Source: Bin87 sp034421995 (GTDB lineage Bacteria; Chloroflexota; Dehalococcoidia; Lucifugimonadales; UBA3495). From it: a stretch of 64,000 nucleotides of DNA. The first letter of the stretch is position 1. Each line of letters opens with the position of its first letter. Made by a program: the position numbers and the translations under genes. Shown one piece after another: positions 7,932-16,573 of this stretch. The stretch covers positions 1-64,000 of the forward strand of contig DAOUJY010000132.1 of the NCBI GenBank assembly GCA_034421995.1. Reading direction: 5' to 3'. The notes beneath the pieces were generated by a model, which ran no database searches, had not been told where the DNA came from, and saw only the letters and a list, made by a program, of their open reading frames with translations.

Positions 7932-9497
7932 ATGCAAAATGCCAACGCCGATTTCGGCCAGCGCAGCCGGTTGGCCCTGACGCATCCGGTCACGCTGGCG
8001 GCGTTGGGAGTCCTGCTGCTCAACGACCTGGTTCTCAAGTCGCTGTGGGCCAACCCGTGGACCACGGGCAAGCTGAGCGATTTGGCGTGGGTGGCGTTTG
8101 CCTCGCCGCTGCTGGCGTTTCTGCTGTCGCTGGCGGCGCGGAACCACCGGCGGGCGCAGCGGGCGGCGTTTATGGCCGCCTACGTCGGGCTGCCGCTGCT
8201 TTACGCGGCGTTCAACACCTTCGCGCCGGTGCATGACGTGATAATACGCGGGCTACTACTGGTATCGGGTGGAACGAGCGGGTCGCCGCTGGACCCCACG
8301 GATTCGCTGGTGATACCCGTGGGGCTGGCCATTGCCCTGTGGGTCTGGCGGCGCAGCGGCGATAGTGGCAACGGCGGCGGGACGGGAACGCTGCGGCAGC
8401 GGATTGTGCTGCTGGCCGCCGCGCTGGCCACGATTGCGTCGGTAGCCACCTCACAAGCAGAACCTGCACAGGGCATTAGGCACCTAATGGCGACCGAGCC
8501 ATCGAAGAATGGAGGGATGATTTATGCAAGTGATGACCTTCGGTACTATTTCTACGAGAGCTCGGACGGTGGATTCACCTGGCAGTCCGGCAACCCGTCT
8601 GAGCGTTTTGATTTTTCCATCCGGCAGAGTGTCGATACGCCCCGGGGCCGTTTTGAAATCGGGGAGCACGGAATCATGCACATATCCGGCGATGGAAGCG
8701 CCAGCACCGCATATTCCACCAAGCACCTGAAAAGCGGCAGCTCGGGGTGGTTACAACAGCGAGCAATGTCGCCTATTGCAATTACCACCGGGCCATACGG
8801 CATATTGTATGACCCGCAGTCCGACAACGTGATTGCTGCAATGGGAATCCTGGGCGTGGTGGTGGGCACGCCGGATGGGGAGTGGACGCCGGTTGCGGTG
8901 GGGCCATTCCGACCAATCAGCTTGTCCTTTATCGAGAAAGTTCAGGCACTGATGACCATATTCTTGGTGACTGTCATCACGCTGATGCCGGCCGCTATGG
9001 CCGCTACTATCGCCCTCACCAGCATATTTATCAGGAGGGATCAGGCTCCGAATAGTCGGTTTGCCCGTCTGCGTAAATTCATACGTAGATTCATAGCGAT
9101 AACACTCAGCGGCGTGGCGCTCCTGATTGCGGTCGGGATGCTGTCAAGCTTTGACCAACCCCTCGACGATATCGAAAAAATAGGGGCGGGCTTCTTCGTG
9201 ACTGTGACAATCATGCTGTCGCTAATCTCTTTGGCGTTGTGTGCGGATACGTTCGCGAGTCTGCCCCCTTCCGCTAGACGGCCATGGATTGTTGCAATAA
9301 TCGTCGCGGCATTGGCGATGATTGCCGAGATTTTCCTGATGTTTGTCGTCTGGCTGCAGCTCAATGTCTCCACGGACTTTGCCGTAATCGGAATGATTAT
9401 CCTCGTCATCGCCACCGGCGCGGCTTTGCTCCTGTATCTCAGGTCGTCGCAACGTTCGGAATCCGAATCCGTCGGAGGCGGAACGAGCCGTGTATAA
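7932..9497 (+). CDS. multi-pass membrane protein with extracytoplasmic Asp-box region
   Basis: About 521 aa from the ATG at 7932; a TTG at 7884 is the alternative but lies in a repeat. The first third has 3-4 hydrophobic helices and the block 'LLLNDLVLKSLWANPWTTGKLSDLAWVAFASPLLAF', which resembles an uncharacterised bacterial integral-membrane family that I cannot name. A non-membrane middle section (about residues 175-325) contains 'SSDGGFTWQSG', a match to the BNR/Asp-box pattern, and a second weaker one near 'GTPDGEWTP'. The C-terminal third has four more helices. Role unknown; the exposed beta-rich domain suggests sugar or ligand sensing, which is speculation. Confidence 0.75.
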   Translation: MQNANADFGQRSRLALTHPVTLAALGVLLLNDLVLKSLWANPWTTGKLSDLAWVAFASPLLAFLLSLAARNHRRAQRAAFMAAYVGLPLLYAAFNTFAPVHDVIIRGLLLVSGGTSGSPLDPTDSLVIPVGLAIALWVWRRSGDSGNGGGTGTLRQRIVLLAAALATIASVATSQAEPAQGIRHLMATEPSKNGGMIYASDDLRYYFYESSDGGFTWQSGNPSERFDFSIRQSVDTPRGRFEIGEHGIMHISGDGSASTAYSTKHLKSGSSGWLQQRAMSPIAITTGPYGILYDPQSDNVIAAMGILGVVVGTPDGEWTPVAVGPFRPISLSFIEKVQALMTIFLVTVITLMPAAMAATIALTSIFIRRDQAPNSRFARLRKFIRRFIAITLSGVALLIAVGMLSSFDQPLDDIEKIGAGFFVTVTIMLSLISLALCADTFASLPPSARRPWIVAIIVAALAMIAEIFLMFVVWLQLNVSTDFAVIGMIILVIATGAALLLYLRSSQRSESESVGGGTSRV

Positions 9498-9530
9498 TGC
9501 CGGCATCAACCGGCAACCGGATGGTTCACC

Positions 9531-10100
9531 ATGACTACTGCTGCGGCAAAAACCGAGGCGAAACTGCTCACTGCCGATGACCTGCTGCGTCTGTACAGCG
9601 ACGGCGTCCGCGGCGAGCTGATCAGAGGGGTGCTGTATAAGACTGTGGGAACCGGAATCGAACACGGCGCAATCGCCGTGAACATCGCCATTTTGATGGG
9701 CACTTTCGTCAAATCCAGACGTTTAGGCCGTGTCGTAGGAACCGACGTCGGCATGTGGCTAGAACGCAACCCCGATACCGTCCGCGAACCCGACATAGCA
9801 TTTATATCCGCCGAAAAGCTGCCCCTGGACACCCGCGTGCGCGGTTATTCCGAAGTCGTTCCCGACCTGGTGGTTGAGATAATCTCCCCCAACGACCGTC
9901 CGGTCGCCGTGAACGACAAGGCCCAGATGTGGCTGCGTTACGGCGTCCGCCTGGTTCTGCTGGTTGACCCGGATGACCGTACCGTGACCGTCCTGCCGGA
10001 AGACGGCCCGGCGCAAACTTTGACTGATGCCGACACTCTGGACGGTGGCGACGTACTCCCCGGTTTCACCTGCCCGGTGCGGGATATTTTCGAGTTGTAA
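9531..10100 (+). CDS. Uma2 family (DUF820) PD-(D/E)XK nuclease-like protein
   Basis: A 189-aa Uma2-family protein. This family is abundant in cyanobacteria and Chloroflexota, has a restriction-endonuclease-like fold, and has no settled function. Visible: 'TADDLLRLYSDGVRGELIRGVLYK' (N-terminal helix and active-site Glu), 'REPDIAFI' (metal-binding Asp), 'SEVVPDLVVEIISPNDR' (E-x-I-S-P variant of the ExK motif) and 'NDKAQMWLRYGVRLVLLVDPDDRTVTV'. It ends with the typical 'DVLPGFTCPVRDIFEL'. A paralogue lies at 37556-38125. The FAD oxidase start follows 13 bases later. Confidence 0.9.
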   Translation: MTTAAAKTEAKLLTADDLLRLYSDGVRGELIRGVLYKTVGTGIEHGAIAVNIAILMGTFVKSRRLGRVVGTDVGMWLERNPDTVREPDIAFISAEKLPLDTRVRGYSEVVPDLVVEIISPNDRPVAVNDKAQMWLRYGVRLVLLVDPDDRTVTVLPEDGPAQTLTDADTLDGGDVLPGFTCPVRDIFEL

Positions 10101-10113
10101 TCCACATTGGAAC

Positions 10114-11520
10114 ATGGCAGCTGATAACCCCATTCTGGTCAACGACATCCACTCCAGACTCAACGCTGCTACCGTCAGCAGGGTAGTCACGCCGCACAGC
10201 GTCGCCGAAGCCGGCCAGGCCATCATGGCCGTGCGCGAAGCCGGGGAAAGCCTGAGCATCGCCGGCGGACGGCACGCCATGGGCGGGCAGCAGTTTCTCA
10301 GCGGTGGCGTCCTGCTGGACACCAGGAACTTGAACCGCATCATCAGCCTGGACGCCGAGCGCGGCGTCGTGATGGTGGAGGCGGGCATCCTGTGGTCGGA
10401 CCTGGTAGCCGGGTTGCGCGATTTGCAGCGGGACAGTCCACGGCGTTGGAGCGTGGTGCAGAAGCAGACGGGCGCCGACCGCCTCAGCATCGGCGGAGCC
10501 CTGGCGGCCAATGGCCACGGCCGGGGCCTGACCTACCGGCCCATCGTGGAGGACGTGGAATCTTTCGAGCTGATTGACCCCAATGGAAATCTGACGCGGT
10601 GCAGCCGGAAGGAGAACTCGGAGCTGTTCAGTCTCGCCATCGGCGGATATGGGTTGTTCGGCGTAATTGCCACTGTGAACCTTCGTCTGATGCCGGCGCA
10701 GCAGATGCAGCGGGCGGTGGAGATAACCACCATTGACCGGTTGCCGGAGCGGTTCACCGAGCGCATCGCCGACGGGTTCACCTACGGCGATTTCCAGTAC
10801 CGCACCGACGAAACTTCGCCCGGCTTTCTGCGCGACGGCGTGCTGTCGTGCTATCGCCCGGTTCAAGACGAGAACCGAAGCGCCTCAAAATCACCGCTGA
10901 ATCTCCTCACCGAAGCGGATTGGCGTCGTCTGCTTTACTGGTCCCACGCCGACAAGGCGCGAGCCTTCGACGAGTACGCGGGTTTCTACCGCAGCACGGA
11001 CGGCCAGATCTACGACAGCGACACCTTTCAGCTCAGCCTGTACATTGACGACTACCATCGGGAGCTGGACGAACGCCTGGGCGCCGGATGCGCCGGAAGC
11101 GAGACCATCACCGAATTGTACGTCCCGCTGGACCGGCTGCCAGACTTCATGGACGCGGCCGGCCAGGAATTGCGCCAACGGGGGGCCAACGTAATCTACG
11201 GAACCATCAGGTTGATTGAGCAGGATGACGAAACCTTCCTGAATTGGGCGCGGCAGCGGTATGCGTGCGTCGTGTTCAACCTCCACGTTGACCACACGGC
11301 GGTCGGCATCGCGCAGGTAGGCGATGCGCTGCGGAGCCTGATTGACCTCGCCACCGCCAGCGACGGCAGTTACTTCCTGACGTACAACAAGTTCGCTACC
11401 CCGCAACAGTTGGCCAGGTGCTACCCGCAGTTCGGGGAGTTTCTGGCTCTCAAACGACAATTCGACCCTGACGGGGTGTTTTCCAGCGACTGGTACCGGG
11501 AATACGCGGGGTTGGGTTGA
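10114..11520 (+). CDS. FAD-binding oxidoreductase (FAD_binding_4 / VAO-type)
   Basis: A 468-aa flavoprotein of the VAO/PCMH superfamily. The N-terminal FAD domain shows 'VVTPHSVAEAGQAIMAVREAGESLSIAGGRHAMGGQQF' and 'GVVMVEAGILWSDLV', followed by 'LSIGGALAANGHGRGLTYRPIVEDVESFELIDPNG' (pyrophosphate-binding region). The C-terminal half has a BBE-like end 'YPQFGEFLALKRQFDPDGVFSSDWYREYAG'. The start at 10114 puts the FAD domain at the N-terminus; earlier in-frame codons overlap the Uma2 gene. Likely an oxidase or dehydrogenase of a sugar, hydroxy acid or lignin-type alcohol; the substrate is not predictable. The stop overlaps the next gene's TTG start. Confidence 0.88.
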   Translation: MAADNPILVNDIHSRLNAATVSRVVTPHSVAEAGQAIMAVREAGESLSIAGGRHAMGGQQFLSGGVLLDTRNLNRIISLDAERGVVMVEAGILWSDLVAGLRDLQRDSPRRWSVVQKQTGADRLSIGGALAANGHGRGLTYRPIVEDVESFELIDPNGNLTRCSRKENSELFSLAIGGYGLFGVIATVNLRLMPAQQMQRAVEITTIDRLPERFTERIADGFTYGDFQYRTDETSPGFLRDGVLSCYRPVQDENRSASKSPLNLLTEADWRRLLYWSHADKARAFDEYAGFYRSTDGQIYDSDTFQLSLYIDDYHRELDERLGAGCAGSETITELYVPLDRLPDFMDAAGQELRQRGANVIYGTIRLIEQDDETFLNWARQRYACVVFNLHVDHTAVGIAQVGDALRSLIDLATASDGSYFLTYNKFATPQQLARCYPQFGEFLALKRQFDPDGVFSSDWYREYAGLG

Positions 11521-11975
11521 AACCCGGCGCGAACCGCATTGACCGAGCGTTGATAACAGCGGCAACGGCTCTGTCGGTCGCCTTTCTGTTCCGCGTAGTC
11601 GGCCAAGCGGTGCAGCGTTGGGCGCCGTTGCCGTTCCTGCCGCCTTTCGACGCCTGGCAGGGCAGCGGTTTGCCCTACGGGATTTTGCTGGCCACCCAAA
11701 TCATCATACTGGGCGCGCTGGGCTACGGCCTCACCGGCATGGCCCAAGGCCGCCGGATGCTGGGCCGGCGCGCCAGTCGGATCGTTATCGGGGTGGGAGC
11801 GTTATACTTCTCCGTGATGGCGGTCCGCCTGATGATCGGAATTACCATTGCGCCCGACAGCCATTGGTTCACCGCCTGGATTTCTACTGCCCTGCACCTG
11901 GCCTTGGCTACCATCGTCATCATTTGGGGCTGGCACCAATTGCGGCGTGTCAACGGGAGGACATCGCAGCCATGA
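11517..11975 (+). CDS. small four-helix membrane protein
   Basis: A 152-aa protein beginning with TTG overlapped with the FAD-oxidase stop (TTGA). Four hydrophobic segments are visible: 'ALITAATALSVAFLFRVVG', 'LPYGILLATQIIILGALGYGL', 'IVIGVGALYFSVMAVRLMIGI' and 'ISTALHLALATIVIIWGW'. The C-terminus is a short basic tail. No family is recognised. The stop codon overlaps the ATG of the next gene (ATGA), so translation of the three genes from 10114 to 12751 is probably coupled, and this protein may anchor or serve the neighbouring oxidase. Confidence 0.75.
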   Translation: MKPGANRIDRALITAATALSVAFLFRVVGQAVQRWAPLPFLPPFDAWQGSGLPYGILLATQIIILGALGYGLTGMAQGRRMLGRRASRIVIGVGALYFSVMAVRLMIGITIAPDSHWFTAWISTALHLALATIVIIWGWHQLRRVNGRTSQP

Positions 11976-12751
11976 ATCAGTACCATCAGGAAAATTTCCA
12001 CCCGCCGGGTATGACTTTTCTTACCGAGGTTGCTGAGGCCAGGTGGATTGAGCAGGGAATAAGTCACCGTTCTAGGGGTATTGATGCCTTGATTCCAGCC
12101 GGCTTCGCGGCACACGCGCGCCTTTTCCACCCGGCTGATAATATCGCCGACAGCACTCCAGACTCGCGGGTTCGCTGGTCGGAGGTGGCGGAATGGGCGG
12201 GACGGAGGGTACATCCGCTGATGGATTTTGAGCGCATCAAGGTTCCCGCTACGGGCTTTGGAGTTGCGCCGGCGCCGTGGACATATGACCCCGGTGAAGA
12301 ATTATATGATGACGCGATAGCCCTGGCCGATTTTCTGGCCGGTTACACGGACACGGCGGAGGAATGTTTCTTCGGGGTTTGGGAAGGCTATGGCCAGTTC
12401 GGCGGTATGTTTATATTGACAACCGACGGCGGCATTCCGCTGTCTCCGCCGCGAGAAGTGCTGGGCGCGGAGCGGTTCATTTGCGACGATTGGAAATACT
12501 TTCTCTACCGGGGCGCGCTTGATACGTTGAACGGTTTCTATACTTTCCCCACCTGGTGCAACGCGCCTAATATCTGGTGGCCGGCAGACCGGGCCTGGTT
12601 CGTCATGTCGCATTACGATTTGGATTCCACCTACGTTGCCGGTTCCGAGGAGTGTATTCACGCACTGCTCAACCATCCGTCTTTTGAGGCTCTACCCGTT
12701 CCCGCCAACGCGCCATTTGGCTGGGGACAGGATCGGGTTAATCTTCCATAA
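11972..12751 (+). CDS. hypothetical protein, 259 aa
   Basis: Unknown soluble protein starting at the ATG overlapping the previous stop, with GGGAGG upstream. It has no signal peptide. It is aromatic-rich with many Trp ('VRWSEVAEWAGRRVHPLMDFERI', 'TFPTWCNAPNIWWPADRAWFVMSHYDLDSTYVAGSEECIHALL'). The last block 'DRAWFVMSHYDLDSTYVAG' resembles a SUKH/Imm-like or SMI1-type fold in style, but no clear match is claimed. It is translationally coupled to the membrane protein and overlaps tail to tail by 14 bases with the hydrolase gene at 12738-14675. Confidence 0.7.
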   Translation: MNQYHQENFHPPGMTFLTEVAEARWIEQGISHRSRGIDALIPAGFAAHARLFHPADNIADSTPDSRVRWSEVAEWAGRRVHPLMDFERIKVPATGFGVAPAPWTYDPGEELYDDAIALADFLAGYTDTAEECFFGVWEGYGQFGGMFILTTDGGIPLSPPREVLGAERFICDDWKYFLYRGALDTLNGFYTFPTWCNAPNIWWPADRAWFVMSHYDLDSTYVAGSEECIHALLNHPSFEALPVPANAPFGWGQDRVNLP

Positions 12752-14675
12752 CGTGGTCATAGCGGGTGAGGCAGGACTCGACCACTAGGTCAACGTCCTC
12801 CTCCAACAGGTATCCGGATTGCGCCAGCGAGAGCGCGGATGCCTTGACCTGGCGGGCATAGTCTTCCCGATCCGCGTAGCGTTCCGCCACCGACGGCCTG
12901 GGGTCGCCGGCGGCGACGCGCTGGGCCTCAGTAGCCGGGAACCAGTGGGTTGAACCCTGCATCGACATCAGCTGCTCGGGGGCTCCGGTGTCGGGGTGGC
13001 GCAGGTTCCAGCCGGCGTGCGTTCCCACCGGCACGGCGAGGTCAGGAAGGCGGATGCCGGCCAGTTCGTTGCCGTCGGCATCGGCGGCGGATACCAGGCA
13101 TGGGTACTCGCGTCCTTCTTTCACGGGATACGCGGCGATACCGACGCTGCTTGCCGGCCCCACGTCGATCTCACAGATGCGCCACAGCCTCGACTTGTCC
13201 GGCGCGCTCTGACCCGGAATGGACGGCAGGCTGACCAGGCAATCCGACTGCGGAACGGCGGTGCCGTCGTCGAGACGCGGATGCTGGCTGGCCGGCGGTT
13301 CCACGCCGTCGGAGACCCAACGGTCCAGGTTGACCAGGGCGGCGCGCAGTAGCGGTATGTAATCCACCGCGTTGTAGGGATGGGAGCCCGTGGAGCCGTC
13401 CGGCCCCTGACCTTCCATCAGTTCGGGAGCGCCGGGGAGATGCTGGGTTCCAGCGAACAGGTAATGCCGGGTTTCGTCGGCAGGTTTCAGATCAACGCCG
13501 CCGATGCTGTCGATTTGGGCGAGGCAGCCGTCGCCGCGCCAGTATTCGGCGGACGAGTTGGTGTAAATGATCTTCGGCGCCGCGTTCAGCTCACGCAGCC
13601 GGCGGAGAAGTCCGTCGTTCTGCTCGGTGAGTGGATCGGTGAGATCGTTGTCGGCGAAGGGGAACTGGTGGCCGAAACCGGGGTTGGATTGGCAGGATGG
13701 CTGAGCGAAACGGTGGTTGAACTCGCCCATGCGCCCGCCGGCCACATGGGGCAGCAGGCCGTCGAAAACAGCGCCGCCGTCCTCATCCAGATTGAGGCCC
13801 AGATAGACCATATGGCGCAACAGGCGACCGCATTGAGATACCCCGTGACCGTAGATGCGCTCGTAGCCGCCCGGCACATGGCTAAAGTTTCCGGGCTGAC
13901 GCAGCCAGGTGGCCGCTTCGCGAATAGCCAGCATCCCACAGCCCACCACTACGGGACTGGCTGCCGTGTAGATGGCGTAATAAATCTTGCCCGGCTGGAA
14001 GCCTCCTTCAAGGCTGATGTGCTCCGCGTCCGGGAAATGCCATTGCGAACGGGGGATCACGCTGTCGGGACCGTCCTCCCAATCGCGGACCAGCAGCATC
14101 GCGTTGGGGTCCTCAAGGTCGGCGACGGGATAGGGCCGGTGTTCGCGATTGGCGAGGAGGCGGGTGGCGTCGTTGGCGTTGGGGCGCATCTCCACGCAGG
14201 CTTGTCCGGTGACCGGCGAACCATCAATGAGGATACCGGGGGCTTCCAGGCCCAGCAAAGCGTCGCTTCGGTAAACGTCCCATTGCCAACCGATGGACAG
14301 AACCGAGTAGCCGTGGCGGAGCAGAAACCCGTCGCCCTCGGGGATGGCATCTGAATCAATGGGCGGCGTCGGCCCCCGGTTGAAAAAGGCTATGGTACGG
14401 CGGCGACCCCGGTTCACCGCTTCCACAATAACGCGTCCGTTGCCGCGGGCAGGGTCTTTGGGCGACACCAAGGTAAAGTCCGACTGGAACCGGACCCGGC
14501 CGGCATCATCGACAGGAGCGTACTGCAAGTCCACGATGGACCGGTTGGACGCGTTATTGGGGTCAACGGCGTAGGTCAGCACGCCCTCAATGCGTTCGTA
14601 TTCGCCGGCGTCGGCGAACGATTTGCCATCGGCGTAGGGCTGGCGGCTCTTGATGTCAACTGCGATGACTGCCAT
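12738..14675 (-). CDS. alpha/beta hydrolase domain-containing protein (large, 645 aa)
   Basis: Start set at 14675, where AGGAG precedes ATG; an in-frame extension to 15224 would run through the enoyl-CoA hydratase gene and is rejected. The N-terminus is a beta-rich domain ('VDIKSRQPYADGKSFADAGEYERIEGVLTYAVDP'). The central hydrolase part shows 'SVLSIGWQWDVY' and the nucleophile elbow 'YGHGVSQCGRLLRHMVYLG' (G-x-S-x-x-G variant). Late His/Asp candidates lie in 'YLFAGTQHLPGAP' and 'GSTGSHPYNAVDYIPLLRAALVNLDRWV'. This matches the large secreted-esterase-like alpha/beta family common in soil and marine bacteria, but no signal peptide is seen. It is 23 bases downstream of an enoyl-CoA hydratase gene. 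Confidence 0.82.
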   Translation of the reverse strand: MAVIAVDIKSRQPYADGKSFADAGEYERIEGVLTYAVDPNNASNRSIVDLQYAPVDDAGRVRFQSDFTLVSPKDPARGNGRVIVEAVNRGRRRTIAFFNRGPTPPIDSDAIPEGDGFLLRHGYSVLSIGWQWDVYRSDALLGLEAPGILIDGSPVTGQACVEMRPNANDATRLLANREHRPYPVADLEDPNAMLLVRDWEDGPDSVIPRSQWHFPDAEHISLEGGFQPGKIYYAIYTAASPVVVGCGMLAIREAATWLRQPGNFSHVPGGYERIYGHGVSQCGRLLRHMVYLGLNLDEDGGAVFDGLLPHVAGGRMGEFNHRFAQPSCQSNPGFGHQFPFADNDLTDPLTEQNDGLLRRLRELNAAPKIIYTNSSAEYWRGDGCLAQIDSIGGVDLKPADETRHYLFAGTQHLPGAPELMEGQGPDGSTGSHPYNAVDYIPLLRAALVNLDRWVSDGVEPPASQHPRLDDGTAVPQSDCLVSLPSIPGQSAPDKSRLWRICEIDVGPASSVGIAAYPVKEGREYPCLVSAADADGNELAGIRLPDLAVPVGTHAGWNLRHPDTGAPEQLMSMQGSTHWFPATEAQRVAAGDPRPSVAERYADREDYARQVKASALSLAQSGYLLEEDVDLVVESCLTRYDHVMED

Positions 14676-14698
14676 GGTGGATCTCCTGAAAAAGGCGG

Positions 14699-15517
14699 CT
14701 AATCCGGGAATCTGCTCCGGCTCCACTCCAACGCGGCCCGCAGTCCTCCCTCGGCGCGGATGCGGGAGAACTCCTCTTGCTCCGGAGTTTCGGCGGTGTC
14801 GAACTGCGTCATCAACTCCAGGTTGTGGTTGAGCGCGGAGAGGAAACCAGCAGATTCCAGGGCGCGGTTGACCGAGAGCTTGGTGGTCTTGATGCCGATG
14901 GCGGGGATGTTCTTGATCTTGGTGGCAACTCGTTCGCACTCGGCGATCAGGTTGTCGTGGGACACCACCCGGTTGACCATGCCGATGCGAGCGGCTTCGT
15001 AGGCATCCATCATGTCGCCGGTGAGCATCAGCTCCTTGGCCATGGCCAGGTTCACCGAGTAGGGCGTCATCAGCAGGGGCGCACCGAACCCCAGGCGGAT
15101 CTCGGGCTCGCCCAACATGGCGCGCTCGGAGGCGATCTTGACGTCGCAGATCTGCACCAACTCGCACGCGCCGCCCAGGGCGTAGCCGTTGACGGCGGCG
15201 ATGACCGGCTTGCTCAGGTTCCATACCATCAGGAAAGTATCAATGTTAGCCTTCAGCCGGGAACGGCGGCCATCCACCGACAGCGGGCCGCCGTCGGCTT
15301 CGCCGGCCTCGGATTCGATGTCAAAGCCCGCGGAGAACGCGCGCCCGGCCCCGGTCAGGATCACCACCCGCACGTCGGGATTGGCCTCGATACCTTCCAG
15401 CGCCTCACGAAACTCGGCCATCAACGTCTGGCTGAGGGCGTTCAGCTTGTCGGGCCGGTTCAACGTGAGATAACCGATACCGTCGCGTTCATCGTAAAGC
15501 AGCGTCTGAAAAGCCAT
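14699..15517 (-). CDS. enoyl-CoA hydratase/isomerase family protein
   Basis: A 272-aa crotonase-fold enzyme. 'LTLNRPDKLNALSQTLMAEFREAL' and the oxyanion-hole 'LTGAGRAFSAGFDI' are followed by 'KPVIAAVNGYALGGACELVQICDVKIASERAMLGEPEIRLGF', where the second oxyanion Gly and a Glu at the active-site position (E in 'GEPEI') are present. The start at 15517 has GAGGAAAA upstream; the frame extends further but without a ribosome site. The crotonase family hydrates, isomerises or hydrolyses acyl-CoAs. With the neighbouring hydrolase it suggests acyl-CoA breakdown. The exact reaction is undetermined. Confidence 0.92.
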   Translation of the reverse strand: MAFQTLLYDERDGIGYLTLNRPDKLNALSQTLMAEFREALEGIEANPDVRVVILTGAGRAFSAGFDIESEAGEADGGPLSVDGRRSRLKANIDTFLMVWNLSKPVIAAVNGYALGGACELVQICDVKIASERAMLGEPEIRLGFGAPLLMTPYSVNLAMAKELMLTGDMMDAYEAARIGMVNRVVSHDNLIAECERVATKIKNIPAIGIKTTKLSVNRALESAGFLSALNHNLELMTQFDTAETPEQEEFSRIRAEGGLRAALEWSRSRFPD

Positions 15518-15682
15518 CGTTTTTCCTCGACCAAAACAGTGCCCAAATGCGCGGTCAATTATAGCAGGCTGGTCTAGCATGAAAGGCGCTGCTGTTCCTA
15601 AACGCTGCTTGCCCAAATTGGTCAACCGCCTTAAACTTACGCTGCGAATCGACTTTCATATGCCACTATTCGGGAGGACGCT

Positions 15683-16219
15683 ATGGCCTCACCAGAAAAT
15701 TTTGAGCAGGACCGCGGCAAGCTGATTGAGGCCGCAATCTACTTGAGCGAGCTCTCACTTGACGACCCCAACTTCGGGGTTTCCAAACTGGTTAAGCTTC
15801 TCTACTATGCCGACTGCGAATCCTACATGGAGTACGGCAGGCCCATTACCGGCACCACATATCTGCACTTTCCTCACGGCCCTTACCCCGAAAATTGGCA
15901 CCAGGTGCGTGAACAGATGGAGCAAAATGCCGATGTTGAAGTGCTGTACGAGACCACAGTCCCCGGGTATCAGCAGTATCATATCCTGCCACGCCGAGCC
16001 GCCGACTTGGAACGTCTCAGCCCCGACGACCGCCAGTGCCTCGAGGCGCAAGTGAAGCGATTTGCCGGTTTCAACACTGCCGGCATTGAACAGTATTCTC
16101 ACCAAGAAGTGGGGTGGCTTTCCACCGAGGACGGACAGCCTATTCCTTACGCCTTGTCCGGCGTGGTTTCCCTGCCAATGAGCGTCCGGGACATTCAAGC
16201 CAGGCGCGCCATCAATTGA
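15683..16219 (+). CDS. Panacea (SocA-like, DUF4065) domain protein, antitoxin-type
   Basis: A 178-aa protein with the Panacea/SocA signature at residues 35-72: 'KLVKLLYYADCESYMEYGRP' then 'ITGTTYLHFPHGPYPENW'. Panacea proteins act as antitoxins for many unrelated toxins and as proteolytic adaptors in Caulobacter SocA. GGGAGG lies upstream of the ATG. The expected partner is usually in the same operon; here the adjacent small gene (16212-16520) is convergent and overlaps by 8 bases. That arrangement is unusual, so the toxin identity is open (see findings). Confidence 0.85.
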   Translation: MASPENFEQDRGKLIEAAIYLSELSLDDPNFGVSKLVKLLYYADCESYMEYGRPITGTTYLHFPHGPYPENWHQVREQMEQNADVEVLYETTVPGYQQYHILPRRAADLERLSPDDRQCLEAQVKRFAGFNTAGIEQYSHQEVGWLSTEDGQPIPYALSGVVSLPMSVRDIQARRAIN

Positions 16220-16520
16220 CGTGCCTAATCCCTTCGAGCCACACTCTCCCGTCGTCTTCAAGAATTTCGTACTGAATCTCTACCCTGCCCTGTTCGTATC
16301 TCGCCGAGCGCGGAAACCTGATAGTCCTGACATTGAAGGGCCAACCGGGAATGGGCTGAGAAGCGTGGGGAGACCTGGACAGGCTCTCTATGATCGCTTG
16401 TAGTACAACAGCGTCAGTCATAGGGTTAATCCAACCTTCGGCAACGCCGCGTCGCCAATCGGAGTTGAAACTTTCTCTCTCGGCGACAATATACCGTCGC
16501 CGCCCTCCCGGCGGCATCAT
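16212..16520 (-). CDS. small protein, possible RelE/ParE-like toxin partner of the Panacea gene
   Basis: A 102-aa protein. I chose 16520 because GGAGGG sits 6-7 bases upstream; an ATG at 16577 overlapping the nrdJ stop gives a longer frame but would translate through a strong hairpin. The C-terminal half 'WPFNVRTIRFPRSARYEQGRVEIQYEILEDDGRVWLEGI' has the strand pattern seen in RelE/ParE toxins (basic strand, then 'YEI..DDG.V.L..I'), but no catalytic set can be assigned. It overlaps the Panacea gene tail to tail. The toxin reading is an inference; it could be an unrelated small protein expressed with nrdJ. Confidence 0.6.
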   Translation of the reverse strand: MMPPGGRRRYIVAERESFNSDWRRGVAEGWINPMTDAVVLQAIIESLSRSPHASQPIPGWPFNVRTIRFPRSARYEQGRVEIQYEILEDDGRVWLEGIRHVN

Positions 16521-16545
16521 ATGCTGCCCTCCATCAATACTTTTG

Positions 16546-16567
16546 GGGGCGGACCAGTATCCGCCCC
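16546..16567 (-). terminator. hairpin after nrdJ
   Basis: GGGGCGGA (16546-16553) pairs perfectly with TCCGCCCC (16560-16567), 7 bases past the nrdJ stop. No T tract follows on the minus strand, so it is a hairpin terminator of uncertain efficiency or an mRNA stabiliser. It argues that the 16212-16520 gene starts at 16520. Confidence 0.5.
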
Positions 16568-16573
16568 ACCAGG

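Noticed and set aside
10027..10114. Upstream start for the FAD oxidase
   Set aside because: Would overlap the Uma2 gene; the ATG at 10114 fits the family N-terminus.
12738..15224. Extension of the alpha/beta hydrolase to 828 residues
   Set aside because: The extra N-terminus is antiparallel-free but runs in another frame through the enoyl-CoA hydratase gene, and the ATG at 14675 has a good ribosome site.
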